From Deltaproteobacteria bacterium (GTDB lineage: Bacteria; Myxococcota_A; UBA9042; DTJE01): a DNA stretch of 64,000 nucleotides. The notes below the pieces were generated by a model. The model was not told where the DNA came from. It did no database searches and was given only the letters and a program-made list of their open reading frames with translations. Numbering within the stretch: position 1 is the first letter of the stretch; each line of letters starts with the position of its first letter. The stretch lies in the NCBI GenBank assembly GCA_029547805.1, contig JAKPOP010000001.1, positions 124,001-188,000 on the forward strand, in the 5' to 3' direction. A program made the translations under genes and the position numbers. Below are positions 51,687 to 60,027 of the stretch, piece after piece.

Positions 51687-52694
51687 TCAGCAGATGCGGG
51701 GAAGGGGCTCGGCGGCCGGTACGTCGCAGAGGCGGCGGCCTCCGTAGGGGGTCACCCGGACGATGGGGGCCGGGGCCCGTTGCACCACCCGGCCGATGCG
51801 CGTGGCCTCCTGGCCCGAGGGCAGGCGCCTCCAGGCCCGGAGCGCCTCTTCGGCCTGTTCCGAGGGCATCACGGCAACGACCCGACCCTCGCAGGCCAGG
51901 AAGATCGGGTCCAGGCCCAGCAGGTCGCAGAGTCCCGCGACCTCGGGACGCACCGGCAGGGCATCGTCCCGGACCTCCACCGAGAGTCCCGAGGCCTCGG
52001 CCATCTCCCCGAGGACGGTCCCGAGGCCCCCTCGGGTGGGGTCCCGGAGGAACCGGGGCGTCGCGCCGGCGGCCAGCAGGGCCTCGACCAGGTCCCAGAC
52101 CGGCCCGCAGTCGCTTCGGAGCGTCCCGGGGTCCAGGGCGTTCCGCAGGGCCGCGATCACCGCCCCGTGGTCCCCGACGGGGCCACTGACCAGCACCTCG
52201 TCTCCTTCCCGGATGGCCTCTGGCCCCGGTGGCGCTCCGGCCTGGACCGCCCCGAGGCCCGTGGTCACCACGTAGGCCCGGTCCCCCTGGCCTCGGGGCA
52301 CCACCTTGGTATCCCCGGTGACCACCTCGACGGAGCACCGCCGGGCGGCCAGGGCCATCGACGCGACCCACCGCTCCAGGTCGTCCCGGGCCAGCCCCTC
52401 TTCCAGGATGAAGGCCGCGGAGATGGCCACCGGGCGCGCCCCCGAGACCGCCAGGTCGTTCACGGTCCCGAAGATCGCCAGGGCTCCGATGTCCCCTCCG
52501 GGGAAGTCCTGGGGACTCACCACGAAGGCATCGGTGGTCATTGCCAGGCGACCCGGGACGGGGTCCAGGCGCGCCGCGTCGCCCAGGGCCTCCAGGCGAG
52601 GGTTGGCCAGGGCCGGGAGGAAGACCTCCCGGATCAGGTCCGAGGTCATCCGTCCGCCGCCTCCATGACCCAGGGCAATCGGTTCCCGCTCCAT
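51687..52694 (-). CDS. hypE: Carbamoyl dehydratase HypE
   Basis: This 335-residue PurM-like protein has LGHGGGGRMTSDLI, the ATP-binding TTDAFVVSPQDFPGGDIG, GDTKVVPRGQGD, FLRDPTRGGLGTVLGE, and the required C-terminal PRIC with the thiocarboxamide Cys. It dehydrates the carbamoyl group delivered by HypF to a thiocyanate. It has no ambiguity and sits between hypD and hypF. Confidence 0.97.
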   Translation of the reverse strand: MEREPIALGHGGGGRMTSDLIREVFLPALANPRLEALGDAARLDPVPGRLAMTTDAFVVSPQDFPGGDIGALAIFGTVNDLAVSGARPVAISAAFILEEGLARDDLERWVASMALAARRCSVEVVTGDTKVVPRGQGDRAYVVTTGLGAVQAGAPPGPEAIREGDEVLVSGPVGDHGAVIAALRNALDPGTLRSDCGPVWDLVEALLAAGATPRFLRDPTRGGLGTVLGEMAEASGLSVEVRDDALPVRPEVAGLCDLLGLDPIFLACEGRVVAVMPSEQAEEALRAWRRLPSGQEATRIGRVVQRAPAPIVRVTPYGGRRLCDVPAAEPLPRIC

Positions 52695-52709
52695 CGTCTC
52701 GCCCTCCCC

Positions 52710-53795
52710 TCAGGCCCGCCGATGGCGGTAGCGGGCGGCACAGGTCCCCTCCTGGGCCACCATGCAGGGCCCCATGGGGTCGTCGGGGACGCAGGGGTTC
52801 CCGAAGAAGGGGCACTCCTCCGGTTCCTGACGTCCCAGCAGCACCTCGCCGCAGCGGCAGCCCGTGGGCGCGTCCTGCACCGCCGGGTCCGGAGCCAGTC
52901 CAAAGACCTCCCCGGCGTCCCGATGCCGGAAGGCCGGCCGGAGCCGCAGTCCCGATCCGGGGATCGTCCCGATGCCCCGCCAGGGGGCGTCCGCGGCCTC
53001 GAAGACCTCGGCAATGGCCTCCCGAGCCGCCCGGTTGCCCTGTTCCCGGACCGCCCGGGGGTAGGCATTGACCACCTCGGCGCGGCCCCGTCGCACCTGT
53101 TCCAGGATCGCCCGGATCGCCTGGAGGATGTCCAGGGGCTCGAATCCCGCGACGGCCATCGGGATCGGGCGTCGAGACAGCAGGTCCTCGTAGGCCTTCG
53201 TCCCGGTCACCGTGAGGACGTGGCCCGGCAGCAGGAAGCCGTCGGGGGTCTCCCCGGGGAGGTCCAGCAGGGCCTGCAGGGCCGGTGGCACCAGCCGGTG
53301 GCTGGAAAGGACCTGGAAATTGTCCGGCGGGGAGGCTCGCAGGGCCGCGGCGGTGGTGCAGGCCGTTGTCTCGAAGCCCACGGCGAAGAAGACCACCGTC
53401 CGATCGGGCAGGGACCGGGCCAGTGCCACCGCGTCGGCCACCCCGTAGACCACCCGGACGTCGGCCCCCCGGGTGCGGGCCTGGGCCAGGGAGATGCGGG
53501 CCGGTACCCGCACCAGGTCTCCGAACGTCGCCAGGGTGACCCCGGGGAGAGCGGCGATTCGCACTGCCAGGTCGATCTCCGAGGCCGGGCAGACGCAGAC
53601 CGGGCATCCCGGCCCGGCCACCAGGGTGAGCCACTCCGGAAGCAGGTCCCGGATCCCCGCCGCGCAGAGGGCATGTTCGTGGGTGCCGCAGACATGCATC
53701 AGCCGGATCGGCCGACCGGGGTCCAGGGCGGCCATCTCCGCCGCCAGCCCCCGCACCCGGCCCGGGTCCCGGAGGCCCGAGGTCCACTCCTTCAT
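52710..53795 (-). CDS. hypD: Hydrogenase maturation scaffold HypD
   Basis: This 361-residue HypD carries the conserved HVCGTHEHALC, GPGCPVCVCP, FFAVGFETTACTTAA, and a C-terminal set with CRCGEVLLG, CPFFGNPC and CMVAQEGTC that binds the [4Fe-4S] cluster. It holds the iron while CN and CO ligands are attached, together with HypC. The start overlaps the hypC stop by 4 bases. Confidence 0.97.
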   Translation of the reverse strand: MKEWTSGLRDPGRVRGLAAEMAALDPGRPIRLMHVCGTHEHALCAAGIRDLLPEWLTLVAGPGCPVCVCPASEIDLAVRIAALPGVTLATFGDLVRVPARISLAQARTRGADVRVVYGVADAVALARSLPDRTVVFFAVGFETTACTTAAALRASPPDNFQVLSSHRLVPPALQALLDLPGETPDGFLLPGHVLTVTGTKAYEDLLSRRPIPMAVAGFEPLDILQAIRAILEQVRRGRAEVVNAYPRAVREQGNRAAREAIAEVFEAADAPWRGIGTIPGSGLRLRPAFRHRDAGEVFGLAPDPAVQDAPTGCRCGEVLLGRQEPEECPFFGNPCVPDDPMGPCMVAQEGTCAARYRHRRA

Positions 53796-54031
53796 GGCCC
53801 TCCTCCCACGGTTCCCGGGTCTTCCGAGGCCCGGAGGGCCATTTCCAGCGACTCCCGGGCCTCCTCCTCGTCCAGCACCTCGATGGCGTAGCCCGCATGG
53901 ACGATCAGCCACTCCCCGGGGCGCACCTCGGGCACCAGGTCCAGCCGGACCTCCCGGGAGATGCCCTGGACCTCGGCCCACCCCACGGGACCGTCGCGTC
54001 GCACCAGCCGCATCGGCACCGCCAGGCACAT
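53792..54031 (-). CDS. hypC: HypC/HybG-family maturation chaperone
   Basis: This 79-residue protein begins MCLAVPMRL; the Cys2 essential for HypC binding to HypD iron is present. The rest has VQGISREVRLDLVPEV and GEWLIVHAGYAIEVLDEEEA. It carries the Fe(CN)2CO unit to the hydrogenase large subunit. It lies 3 bases after hypB and overlaps hypD. Confidence 0.96.
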   Translation of the reverse strand: MCLAVPMRLVRRDGPVGWAEVQGISREVRLDLVPEVRPGEWLIVHAGYAIEVLDEEEARESLEMALRASEDPGTVGGGP

Positions 54032-54034
54032 CCC

Positions 54035-54700
54035 TCACCTCCCCCGGGCCTTGTCCCGCAACCCCAACAGCCAGTCGATCCATGGGTCCAGGCCTTCGCC
54101 GGTCCTGGCCGAGAGGGCAATCACCTGGAGGTCCGGATTCAGGGCCCGGGCATCCGCGATGGCCGCCTCCATCGAAAAGTCCACGTGGGGAAGCAGGTCC
54201 ACCTTGCTCACGAGCATGAGGCGGGAGACGTGAAACATCAGCGGGTACTTCGCCGGCTTGTCGGCCCCCTCGGTGACTGACAGCATGACCACCTTCGCGT
54301 CCTCTCCGATCTCGAACTCCGCCGGGCAGACCAGGTTTCCGACGTTCTCCACGATCAGCAGGTCCAGTCCCAGGGGAAGCAGGTGGTCCGCCGCGGGGGT
54401 CACCATCCGGGCGTCCAGGTGGCAGGCGTCGCCGGTGTTGATCTGCACCACCGGGACTCCATGGCGGGCGATGCGATCGGCGTCCCGGGAGGTCTGGATG
54501 TCCCCGACGGCGACCCCCAGCCGGAGCCGGCCCTGGAGGGCCTCGGCGGTTCGTTCCAGCAACGTGGTCTTGCCGGCGCCGGGACCACTCATCAGGTTCA
54601 CGACGCAGGTCCCGGACTCCCGGAAGCGCAGCCGGAGGTCCTCTGCCGCTCGATCGTTGTCCGCCAGCACTCCTTCCTGGATCCGGATCACCTCGGTCAT
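54035..54700 (-). CDS. hypB: Nickel-inserting GTPase HypB
   Basis: This 221-residue GTPase has the P-loop SGPGAGKTTLLERT, DIQTSRDADRI, QINTGDACHLDA (the internal metal site with Cys and His), and VENVGNLVCP. It lacks an N-terminal His-rich nickel store or CXXCGC motif, so it is the short form. It inserts nickel into the hydrogenase large subunit with HypA. It overlaps hypA by 4 bases. Confidence 0.97.
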   Translation of the reverse strand: MTEVIRIQEGVLADNDRAAEDLRLRFRESGTCVVNLMSGPGAGKTTLLERTAEALQGRLRLGVAVGDIQTSRDADRIARHGVPVVQINTGDACHLDARMVTPAADHLLPLGLDLLIVENVGNLVCPAEFEIGEDAKVVMLSVTEGADKPAKYPLMFHVSRLMLVSKVDLLPHVDFSMEAAIADARALNPDLQVIALSARTGEGLDPWIDWLLGLRDKARGR

Positions 54701-55050
54701 GGTCCGTGCTCCTCGACGTCCAGCGTCGTCAGTTGCAGTTCCCGTCCGGCGACCACCTCGCCCCGGCGATCGCCGCACCGTTCGCAGGGCGCCATGGGGT
54801 CCCCTCGTTCCTCCTCGGCCCCGCAGGCTGTGCACCGGACCCGCAAGGGCACCCGTTCGACCTCCAGGCGACATCCCTCGGCGGCGGTGCCCCGACAGGC
54901 CACCTCGAAGGCGAAGGACAGGGTCTCGGGGTCCACGCAGGTCAACTGCCCCAGGACCAGTCTGGCCACTCGGACCCGGACCGGGGGGCGTCCTTCCAGG
55001 GTCCGCCGGATCACCTCCAGCATCTGCTGCGCAACGGCGACCTCGTGCAT
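54697..55050 (-). CDS. hypA: Nickel metallochaperone HypA
   Basis: This 117-residue protein begins MHEVAVAQQML; His2 is the conserved nickel ligand. The zinc site is two CxxC pairs (CTACGAEEE, then CERCGD). The ATG at 55050 is preferred because His2 must follow the start. It is the first gene of the hypABCDEF operon. Confidence 0.96.
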   Translation of the reverse strand: MHEVAVAQQMLEVIRRTLEGRPPVRVRVARLVLGQLTCVDPETLSFAFEVACRGTAAEGCRLEVERVPLRVRCTACGAEEERGDPMAPCERCGDRRGEVVAGRELQLTTLDVEEHGP

Positions 55051-55078
55051 CGGACCCGTCCAGGAAGGGCCGCAAGGA

Positions 55079-55107
55079 ATGCTGCTATGGGGATCCGGTG
55101 ATGTCAA
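55079..55107 (-). promoter_or_regulatory. possible promoter for hyp operon
   Basis: Minus strand: a perfect TTGACA (55107-55102), 17 bases, CAGCAT (55084-55079). The -10 is weak. No FNR box was recognised nearby. Confidence 0.4.
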
Positions 55108-55250
55108 CGGCCTGCGGATGCGGCAACACTCGGCAGGACTCGCCGGTTTGGTGCGAAGACCCGGTCGTCCTGGGGGGCGTGCTGGAATCGAAAAAACTTC
55201 TGCGATTCTGTTTGGTTATCGGTGGGAATTCGGGGACTGTCCCCGGTGGA
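55108..55250. other. intergenic stretch, no gene seen
   Basis: These 143 bases between the hypA promoter and the cytochrome gene hold no gene. GGGGACTGTCCCC (55232-55244), just past the cytochrome stop, is a perfect inverted repeat but has no T run. Confidence 0.4.
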
Positions 55251-55601
55251 CTACTTGTGGCACTCGGCGCACTTGGTGGGGCCCTTCCCTTCCTTCTTGT
55301 GGCAGTCCTTGCACTGCTTGTGGAAGGCGTCCTGGGCCGAGGGAGTCGTGCCGGCGGCCTCCTTCTGGTGGCAGGCGTAGCACGAGACCTCCTTCTTGCC
55401 GTCCTTCGGCTTGTGATGGCAGGTCTCGCACTTGACGCCTCGGTCCACGTGCCCCTTGTGGTCGAAGGTCACCGCAGACTTCTTCTCCTTCACCTTCGAG
55501 AGTTCGACCTTGTCCGGCGCCCCGGCCATCGCGAGGCTGGCCACCAGGAACAGGGCACCCGTCACGACGCCGACCAGGATCCTCAGGCTCTTCGCGCTCA
55601 T
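55251..55601 (-). CDS. Periplasmic tetraheme class III cytochrome c (c3/c7-like)
   Basis: This 116-residue protein has a signal peptide (GVVTGALFLVASLAMA) and four CXXCH haem sites: CETCH, CYACH, CKDCH and CAECH. Extra His residues (VTFDHKGH, DAFHKQ) supply bis-His ligands as in cytochromes c3 and c7. Such proteins take electrons from periplasmic hydrogenases or pass them to membrane complexes. It lies next to the hyp operon, in the same direction but with its own promoter. The exact partner is unknown. Confidence 0.88.
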   Translation of the reverse strand: MSAKSLRILVGVVTGALFLVASLAMAGAPDKVELSKVKEKKSAVTFDHKGHVDRGVKCETCHHKPKDGKKEVSCYACHQKEAAGTTPSAQDAFHKQCKDCHKKEGKGPTKCAECHK

Positions 55602-55640
55602 CTGCGACTCCCTCCGTTTTCAGACTCCCGGGACCCGACA

Positions 55641-55669
55641 AGTCTCGATGGATCGGGCGTCCCTGTCAA
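55641..55669 (-). promoter_or_regulatory. promoter for the cytochrome gene
   Basis: Minus strand: a perfect TTGACA (55669-55664), 17 bases, GAGACT (55646-55641). The -10 is a weak match. Confidence 0.45.
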
Positions 55670-55757
55670 CAGGAAACCGGGCCCGGGTCCCGTTCCGCGA
55701 TCCAGGGCGTCCGCCGGTCGAAACCGGAATCGACCCTTCGACGGGGACCGGCCCGGA

Positions 55758-58700
55758 CTATTCTGCGGGGGTCCGCGCCTCCCGGCTGCAGAGCCACTCG
55801 AAGAGCACCGGGATCACGTAGAGGGTCAGCAGGGTCGAGAGCAGGAGCCCGGCGATCATGGCCCAGGCCATCCCCTCCCAGAGCACGCCGCCGAAGAGGC
55901 CCAGGGGCAGGAGCCCCAGCACGGTGGTGGCCGTCGTCAGCAGGATGGGCCGAAAACGCCAGATGCCGGCCTGGACCACCGCGTCCCGGAGCGACAGCCC
56001 CGCGTCCCGTTCCCGGTCCACGAACTCCACCCAGACCACCGCGTTCTTGATCACCATCCCGGCCAGGGACACCACCCCCAGGAAGGCCATGAAACTGAAG
56101 GTGTTGCCCGAGAACCACAGGCCCAGTACCGCCCCGGTGATCGCCAGGGGCACGGAGGCCAGGACCACCGAGGCCCGCTTGAGGCTCTGGAACTGCATCG
56201 TCAGCATCGCCAGCAACAGTCCGACGATCACGAAGAAGACCGTGGTCAACTGGCCAAAGGCCTTGGTCCGCTCCTTCTCCTCGCCCTCGACGGAGAGGGA
56301 GTAGCCCGGGGGCAGGTCCAGGGCCCGGATCCGGGGCAGGGCCTCCCGGAGCACGTCGGCGGCCAGGCGGTTCTGGACCTCGGCCATCACGGTGACGCTG
56401 CGCTGGTTGTTGGTCCGGTGGATCACGCCGGTGGTCCAGTGGGGCCGCAGGGTCGCGATGGCGTTGAGGGGGACCTTGGCCCCGGTCACCGAAGAGGGGA
56501 CCCGGAGGTCCTGGATCGTGCGCCCCGAGAGGCGATCCTCCGCCGCCGCCCGGAGCCGGATCGGGATGGTGACGTCCTGGTGGTGGACCTCGGTGGCCGG
56601 GAGCCCCTCGTGGGCCGTCAGCAATGCCACCGCGGTCTCGGTGGCGGTGACCCCCACCATCAGGGCCGCCTCGGAGTCCAGGTCCACCTGGATGCTCGGG
56701 ACCTCCTGGCCGAGGTCGTCCCGGACCATGTCGGTGCCGGGAGTCTCCCGGAGGACCTGCTGGATCTGCTGGGAGATGCGCCCCATCACCTGGAGGTCCG
56801 GCCCGGTCACCCGCAGGGCGATGGGGGCCTCGACCGGGATTCCCATGAGGATCGCCTTCGGGGTGATCTGGGCCCCGATGATCCGGTCCCGGAAGACCTC
56901 CTTGAGGCGCTTCGCCAGGGGCCGCGTCTCCTGGGGGTGCCGGGTGTTCACGAGCAGGCGGGCGTAATTGAGGGAGTTGAACTGGGGCATCACGGTGATG
57001 TGGAACCGGGGGCCTCCCTCCCCGACGAAGGAGGCCCAGGACTGCACCTCGGGCTCCTGTCGCAGGACCTCCTCCACCTCCCGGACCTTCTCGGTGGTCC
57101 GGGCGATGCCGGACCCCTCGGGCAGCCAGAGGTCGATCGTGAACTGGTCCCGGTCCACCTCGGGGAAGAAACTGAAGCCGACCCGGGGCAACAGGGCGGC
57201 CGCCCCCAGGAAGGCCCCCAGTGCCAGCAGCAGCACCAGCGGCTTGTGGCGCAATCCCGCTCGGAGCGCCGCCGCGTAGGCCCGGGAGACGCGCCCCTTC
57301 GGGACTCCGGTATCGAGGGCCTGGGCCGTGGACCGGCGCATCAGCCGGGCCGCCAGCAGCGGGGTCACGGTGACGGCCCCCACCAGGGAGGCCAGCATCG
57401 AGGCCGAGACGACCAGCGGCAGGCTCCGGACATAGGCTCCCACCTCGTCCTTGAGCAGCAGCAGAGGTCCGAAGGCGAAGACCGTGCCCAGCGTGCCCAC
57501 CACGATGGGCCGCAGCAACTCGTCGGTGCCACGGGTCGCGGCGGTGATCGGGTCCTCCCCCCGGGACAGGTGACGGTCGATGTTGTCCACCACGATGATG
57601 GCGTTGTCCACCAGCATTCCCAGGGCCACGATGAAGGCGGCGATGGAGACCTGCTCCAGGTCCACCTTCATCGACGGCATCACGGCCAGCGTGGTCACGA
57701 TGGAGAGGGGGAGGGCCACGGCGACGATGGCCGTGGCCCGGAGGCCCATCAGGGGCAGCATGACCAGGATGACCAGGATCAGTCCCTCCCAGAGGTTCTG
57801 GAGGAAGGACCCGACGAACTCGTCCACCTCCCGGGGCTGGTCGTGCACCAGATCCAGATGGATGTGGGGCGGCAACTGGGCCCGGAAAGCCTCGACGACC
57901 TCCTTGACCTCCTGGCCCATGGCCACGATGTTGTGCCCCGGGGCCATCCGGATGTCCAGGCCCACCGCGGGCTCGGACGAGGACTCGAGGAACGAGATCG
58001 GCGGGTCCTCGTAGGACTGACGTACCGAAAAGACGTCCTTCACCTTGAGGGGCGCGCCGCTCTGGGAGGCGACGTCCAGCACCGCCTCCCGGATCTGGTC
58101 CGCCCAGGTGACGGTTCCCGGGGTGTCCAGGCGCAGGTTCGCGTCGGGGGTCCGGAGGTAGCCCGACGGCAGGTTGACGTTCTGGGCCTCCAGGATCCGG
58201 GCGGCAACCAGCGGCGAGAAGCCGTAGGTCGTGAAGGAGTCCAGGGGTCCCTCGATGTAGATCACCTCCTGCTGCTCCCCCAGGAGGTTGACCTTGCCCA
58301 CCGACGGCAGGGCCCGGATCCGGGCCTTCAACTGGTCCGCCCAGTACTTCAGTTCCCGGGGCTCGGCGGTGGCGGACCGGAGGGCGTAGATCATCGCCGT
58401 GACATCCCCGAAGTCGTCCATCACCCGGGGCCCGATCACCCCGGGAGGCAGGTGCTTCTGGGCCTCCTCCAGGCGGTTCCGGAGGCGCTGCCACTCGATG
58501 GCCGTATCGGCGTTGAAGTCGATGTCCACCAGGATCAGGGAAAGATTCTCCCGGGTGATGGACTTCATCTGCTCCAGGGAGGAGAGCTTCTCGATCTCCT
58601 CTTCCAGTTTCCGGGTGACCAGACGCTCGACGTCCTCGGCGCTCTTGCCAGGCCAGATGGTGATCACCAGGGCCAGGCTGATCTTGATCTCCGGGTCCTC

Positions 58701-58805
58701 CCGGCGGCTGATGTCCAGGTAGTTCAGGACGCCCCAGGCCACGACCGCCAGCACCGTCATCGCGATCAGGGTGCGATTGCGGACGCTGAAGGCGGCGAGC
58801 CTCAT
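55758..58805 (-). CDS. RND-family efflux pump, inner-membrane transporter (AcrB-like)
   Basis: This 1015-residue protein has the RND plan: TM1 (TLIAMTVLAVVAWGVL), a porter domain, a bundle of five helices with GMLVDNAIIVVDNIDRH and TLGTVFAFGPLLLL, and a second half with GMVIKNAVVWVEFVDRE and TTVLGLLPLGLFGG. An Asp in the motif GMLVDNAI fits proton-coupled transport. The RRExPEIxI pattern near residue 35 is of the CusA/HAE1-like type; no metal-site Met cluster was checked. The substrate is unknown. It overlaps the adaptor gene by 4 bases. No outer-membrane factor is nearby. Confidence 0.92.
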   Translation of the reverse strand: MRLAAFSVRNRTLIAMTVLAVVAWGVLNYLDISRREDPEIKISLALVITIWPGKSAEDVERLVTRKLEEEIEKLSSLEQMKSITRENLSLILVDIDFNADTAIEWQRLRNRLEEAQKHLPPGVIGPRVMDDFGDVTAMIYALRSATAEPRELKYWADQLKARIRALPSVGKVNLLGEQQEVIYIEGPLDSFTTYGFSPLVAARILEAQNVNLPSGYLRTPDANLRLDTPGTVTWADQIREAVLDVASQSGAPLKVKDVFSVRQSYEDPPISFLESSSEPAVGLDIRMAPGHNIVAMGQEVKEVVEAFRAQLPPHIHLDLVHDQPREVDEFVGSFLQNLWEGLILVILVMLPLMGLRATAIVAVALPLSIVTTLAVMPSMKVDLEQVSIAAFIVALGMLVDNAIIVVDNIDRHLSRGEDPITAATRGTDELLRPIVVGTLGTVFAFGPLLLLKDEVGAYVRSLPLVVSASMLASLVGAVTVTPLLAARLMRRSTAQALDTGVPKGRVSRAYAAALRAGLRHKPLVLLLALGAFLGAAALLPRVGFSFFPEVDRDQFTIDLWLPEGSGIARTTEKVREVEEVLRQEPEVQSWASFVGEGGPRFHITVMPQFNSLNYARLLVNTRHPQETRPLAKRLKEVFRDRIIGAQITPKAILMGIPVEAPIALRVTGPDLQVMGRISQQIQQVLRETPGTDMVRDDLGQEVPSIQVDLDSEAALMVGVTATETAVALLTAHEGLPATEVHHQDVTIPIRLRAAAEDRLSGRTIQDLRVPSSVTGAKVPLNAIATLRPHWTTGVIHRTNNQRSVTVMAEVQNRLAADVLREALPRIRALDLPPGYSLSVEGEEKERTKAFGQLTTVFFVIVGLLLAMLTMQFQSLKRASVVLASVPLAITGAVLGLWFSGNTFSFMAFLGVVSLAGMVIKNAVVWVEFVDRERDAGLSLRDAVVQAGIWRFRPILLTTATTVLGLLPLGLFGGVLWEGMAWAMIAGLLLSTLLTLYVIPVLFEWLCSREARTPAE

Positions 58806-59815
58806 GGGGTCTGCACCTCGTCCCCGGGATTCACGAAGCCCTGGCCCTCGACGATCAGGAGGTCCCCCTCGCTGAGTCCCGACAGGACCTGGACCCTGGT
58901 TCCGAAGAGGTCTCCCAGGGTCACGGGCCGGGGGAGGACCTTCTTCGTGGCAGGGTCCACCACGAGGACCAGGGGCTGCCGGTCGAGGTCATGGCGCACG
59001 GTGTCCAGCGGGATGAAGAGGCCTCGGACCTCCCGCTGTCGACGGGAGACCCGGGCCAGGAGTCCCGGGCGCAGGACCCCGTCGGGGTTGTCCACCGACA
59101 CCTCGACCTCCCAGGTGCGGGTCTTCGTGTCCGGGAGCAGCGACACGGTCCGAACCCGGCCCGGGCGGTCCTGGGCCACCCCGGGGAAGTCCACGGTGAC
59201 CTCGGTCCCGACGTCGAAGAGGGAGAGATCGGACTGGGTGACCGCCAGTTTCACGAGGACCTTCGAAAGGTCCAGGATCACCACTGCGGGCATGCCGGCA
59301 CCGATCACCTGACCCACGGCGGTCCGTCGTTCGAGCACCACGCCGTCGATGGGAGACACGAGCCTCGTGTGGCCCACGAGCCGGTCCGCCTGCTCCCGCT
59401 GGGTCAGGGCGGCCCGCCAGCGCCCCTGGACCTCGTCCCGGGTGGCCTGGGGGAGGGCCTTCTCCTCCACGAGGCGGTCGACCCGGGCGACGTTGGGCGC
59501 CAGGGCCTCGACCTGGATGTCGGCGAGGCGCTTCTGGAGCGCGTAGTCTTCCGGGGCCAGGGTGGCGAGCAACTGGCCCTTCCGGACCCGATCCCCCGCA
59601 TCCACGAGCAGGGACGTCACCCGCCCGGCCACCAGGAAGCCCGGCCCGTGGGCCTCCTGGGGAAAGGTGTAGCCGGTCAGGCGCCGCTCCAGGACCTGGG
59701 TTTCGGTGGTCACGGGGGCGGTGCGCACGCGGGTCCGGGGAGGGGGGGCCGCCGGGGGAGGGGACGCCTGGCAGGCGGCCAGCAGGGTCAGCGTCGCCAG
59801 GGGAAGCCATCGCAT
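58802..59815 (-). CDS. RND efflux membrane-fusion (adaptor) lipoprotein
   Basis: This 337-residue protein starts with a lipoprotein signal (LPLATLTLLAAC). It has the adaptor layout: a lipoyl/biotinyl half (GRVTSLLVDAGDRVRKGQLLATL), a helical hairpin, the second half (LVSPIDGVVLERRTAVGQVIGAG), a beta-barrel and a membrane-proximal domain. It links the RND pump to an outer-membrane channel. The ATG at 59815 follows GGAGG and sits right before the signal sequence; the longer frame upstream lacks it. It is coupled to the transporter gene. Confidence 0.9.
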   Translation of the reverse strand: MRWLPLATLTLLAACQASPPPAAPPPRTRVRTAPVTTETQVLERRLTGYTFPQEAHGPGFLVAGRVTSLLVDAGDRVRKGQLLATLAPEDYALQKRLADIQVEALAPNVARVDRLVEEKALPQATRDEVQGRWRAALTQREQADRLVGHTRLVSPIDGVVLERRTAVGQVIGAGMPAVVILDLSKVLVKLAVTQSDLSLFDVGTEVTVDFPGVAQDRPGRVRTVSLLPDTKTRTWEVEVSVDNPDGVLRPGLLARVSRRQREVRGLFIPLDTVRHDLDRQPLVLVVDPATKKVLPRPVTLGDLFGTRVQVLSGLSEGDLLIVEGQGFVNPGDEVQTP

Positions 59816-59836
59816 CGTCGTGCCTCCGTCCTGGCA

Positions 59837-59866
59837 ATGGTGCGGCGCCTTGTCGCATCGTGTCAA
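59837..59866 (-). promoter_or_regulatory. possible promoter for the RND operon
   Basis: Minus strand: TTGACA (59866-59861), 18 bases, CACCAT (59842-59837). The -35 is perfect; the -10 is weak. Confidence 0.35.
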
Positions 59867-59969
59867 TGCCGGAACCACGTCGGGGTCTGGAGCCCCGGGC
59901 GCGAGGCCCTCCGAGATCCACGACCCGGGCCGGACCCTGGACCCCATGGCGCCTTGAGTCCATCGCACC

Positions 59970-59999
59970 TTGAATCGATTCCGGGTTCGGGACTAGATT
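59970..59999 (+). promoter_or_regulatory. promoter for the beta-lactamase-like lipoprotein
   Basis: TTGAAT (59970-59975), 18 bases, TAGATT (59994-59999), about 28 bases before the ATG at 60028. Confidence 0.55.
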
Positions 60000-60027
60000 T
60001 TCGAAAGAACCATCGTCGGGGGGACCC

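Noticed and set aside
46105-51747. 1880-codon open frame on the plus strand
   Set aside because: It runs antisense to purF, the tyrosine kinase and hypF, has no recognisable domain, and reflects the near absence of stop codons in 70% GC DNA.
54258-59312. 1684-codon open frame on the plus strand
   Set aside because: It is a shadow of the hyp genes, the cytochrome, and the RND genes. The His/Gly/Arg-rich translation is typical of a reverse-strand GC-rich artefact.
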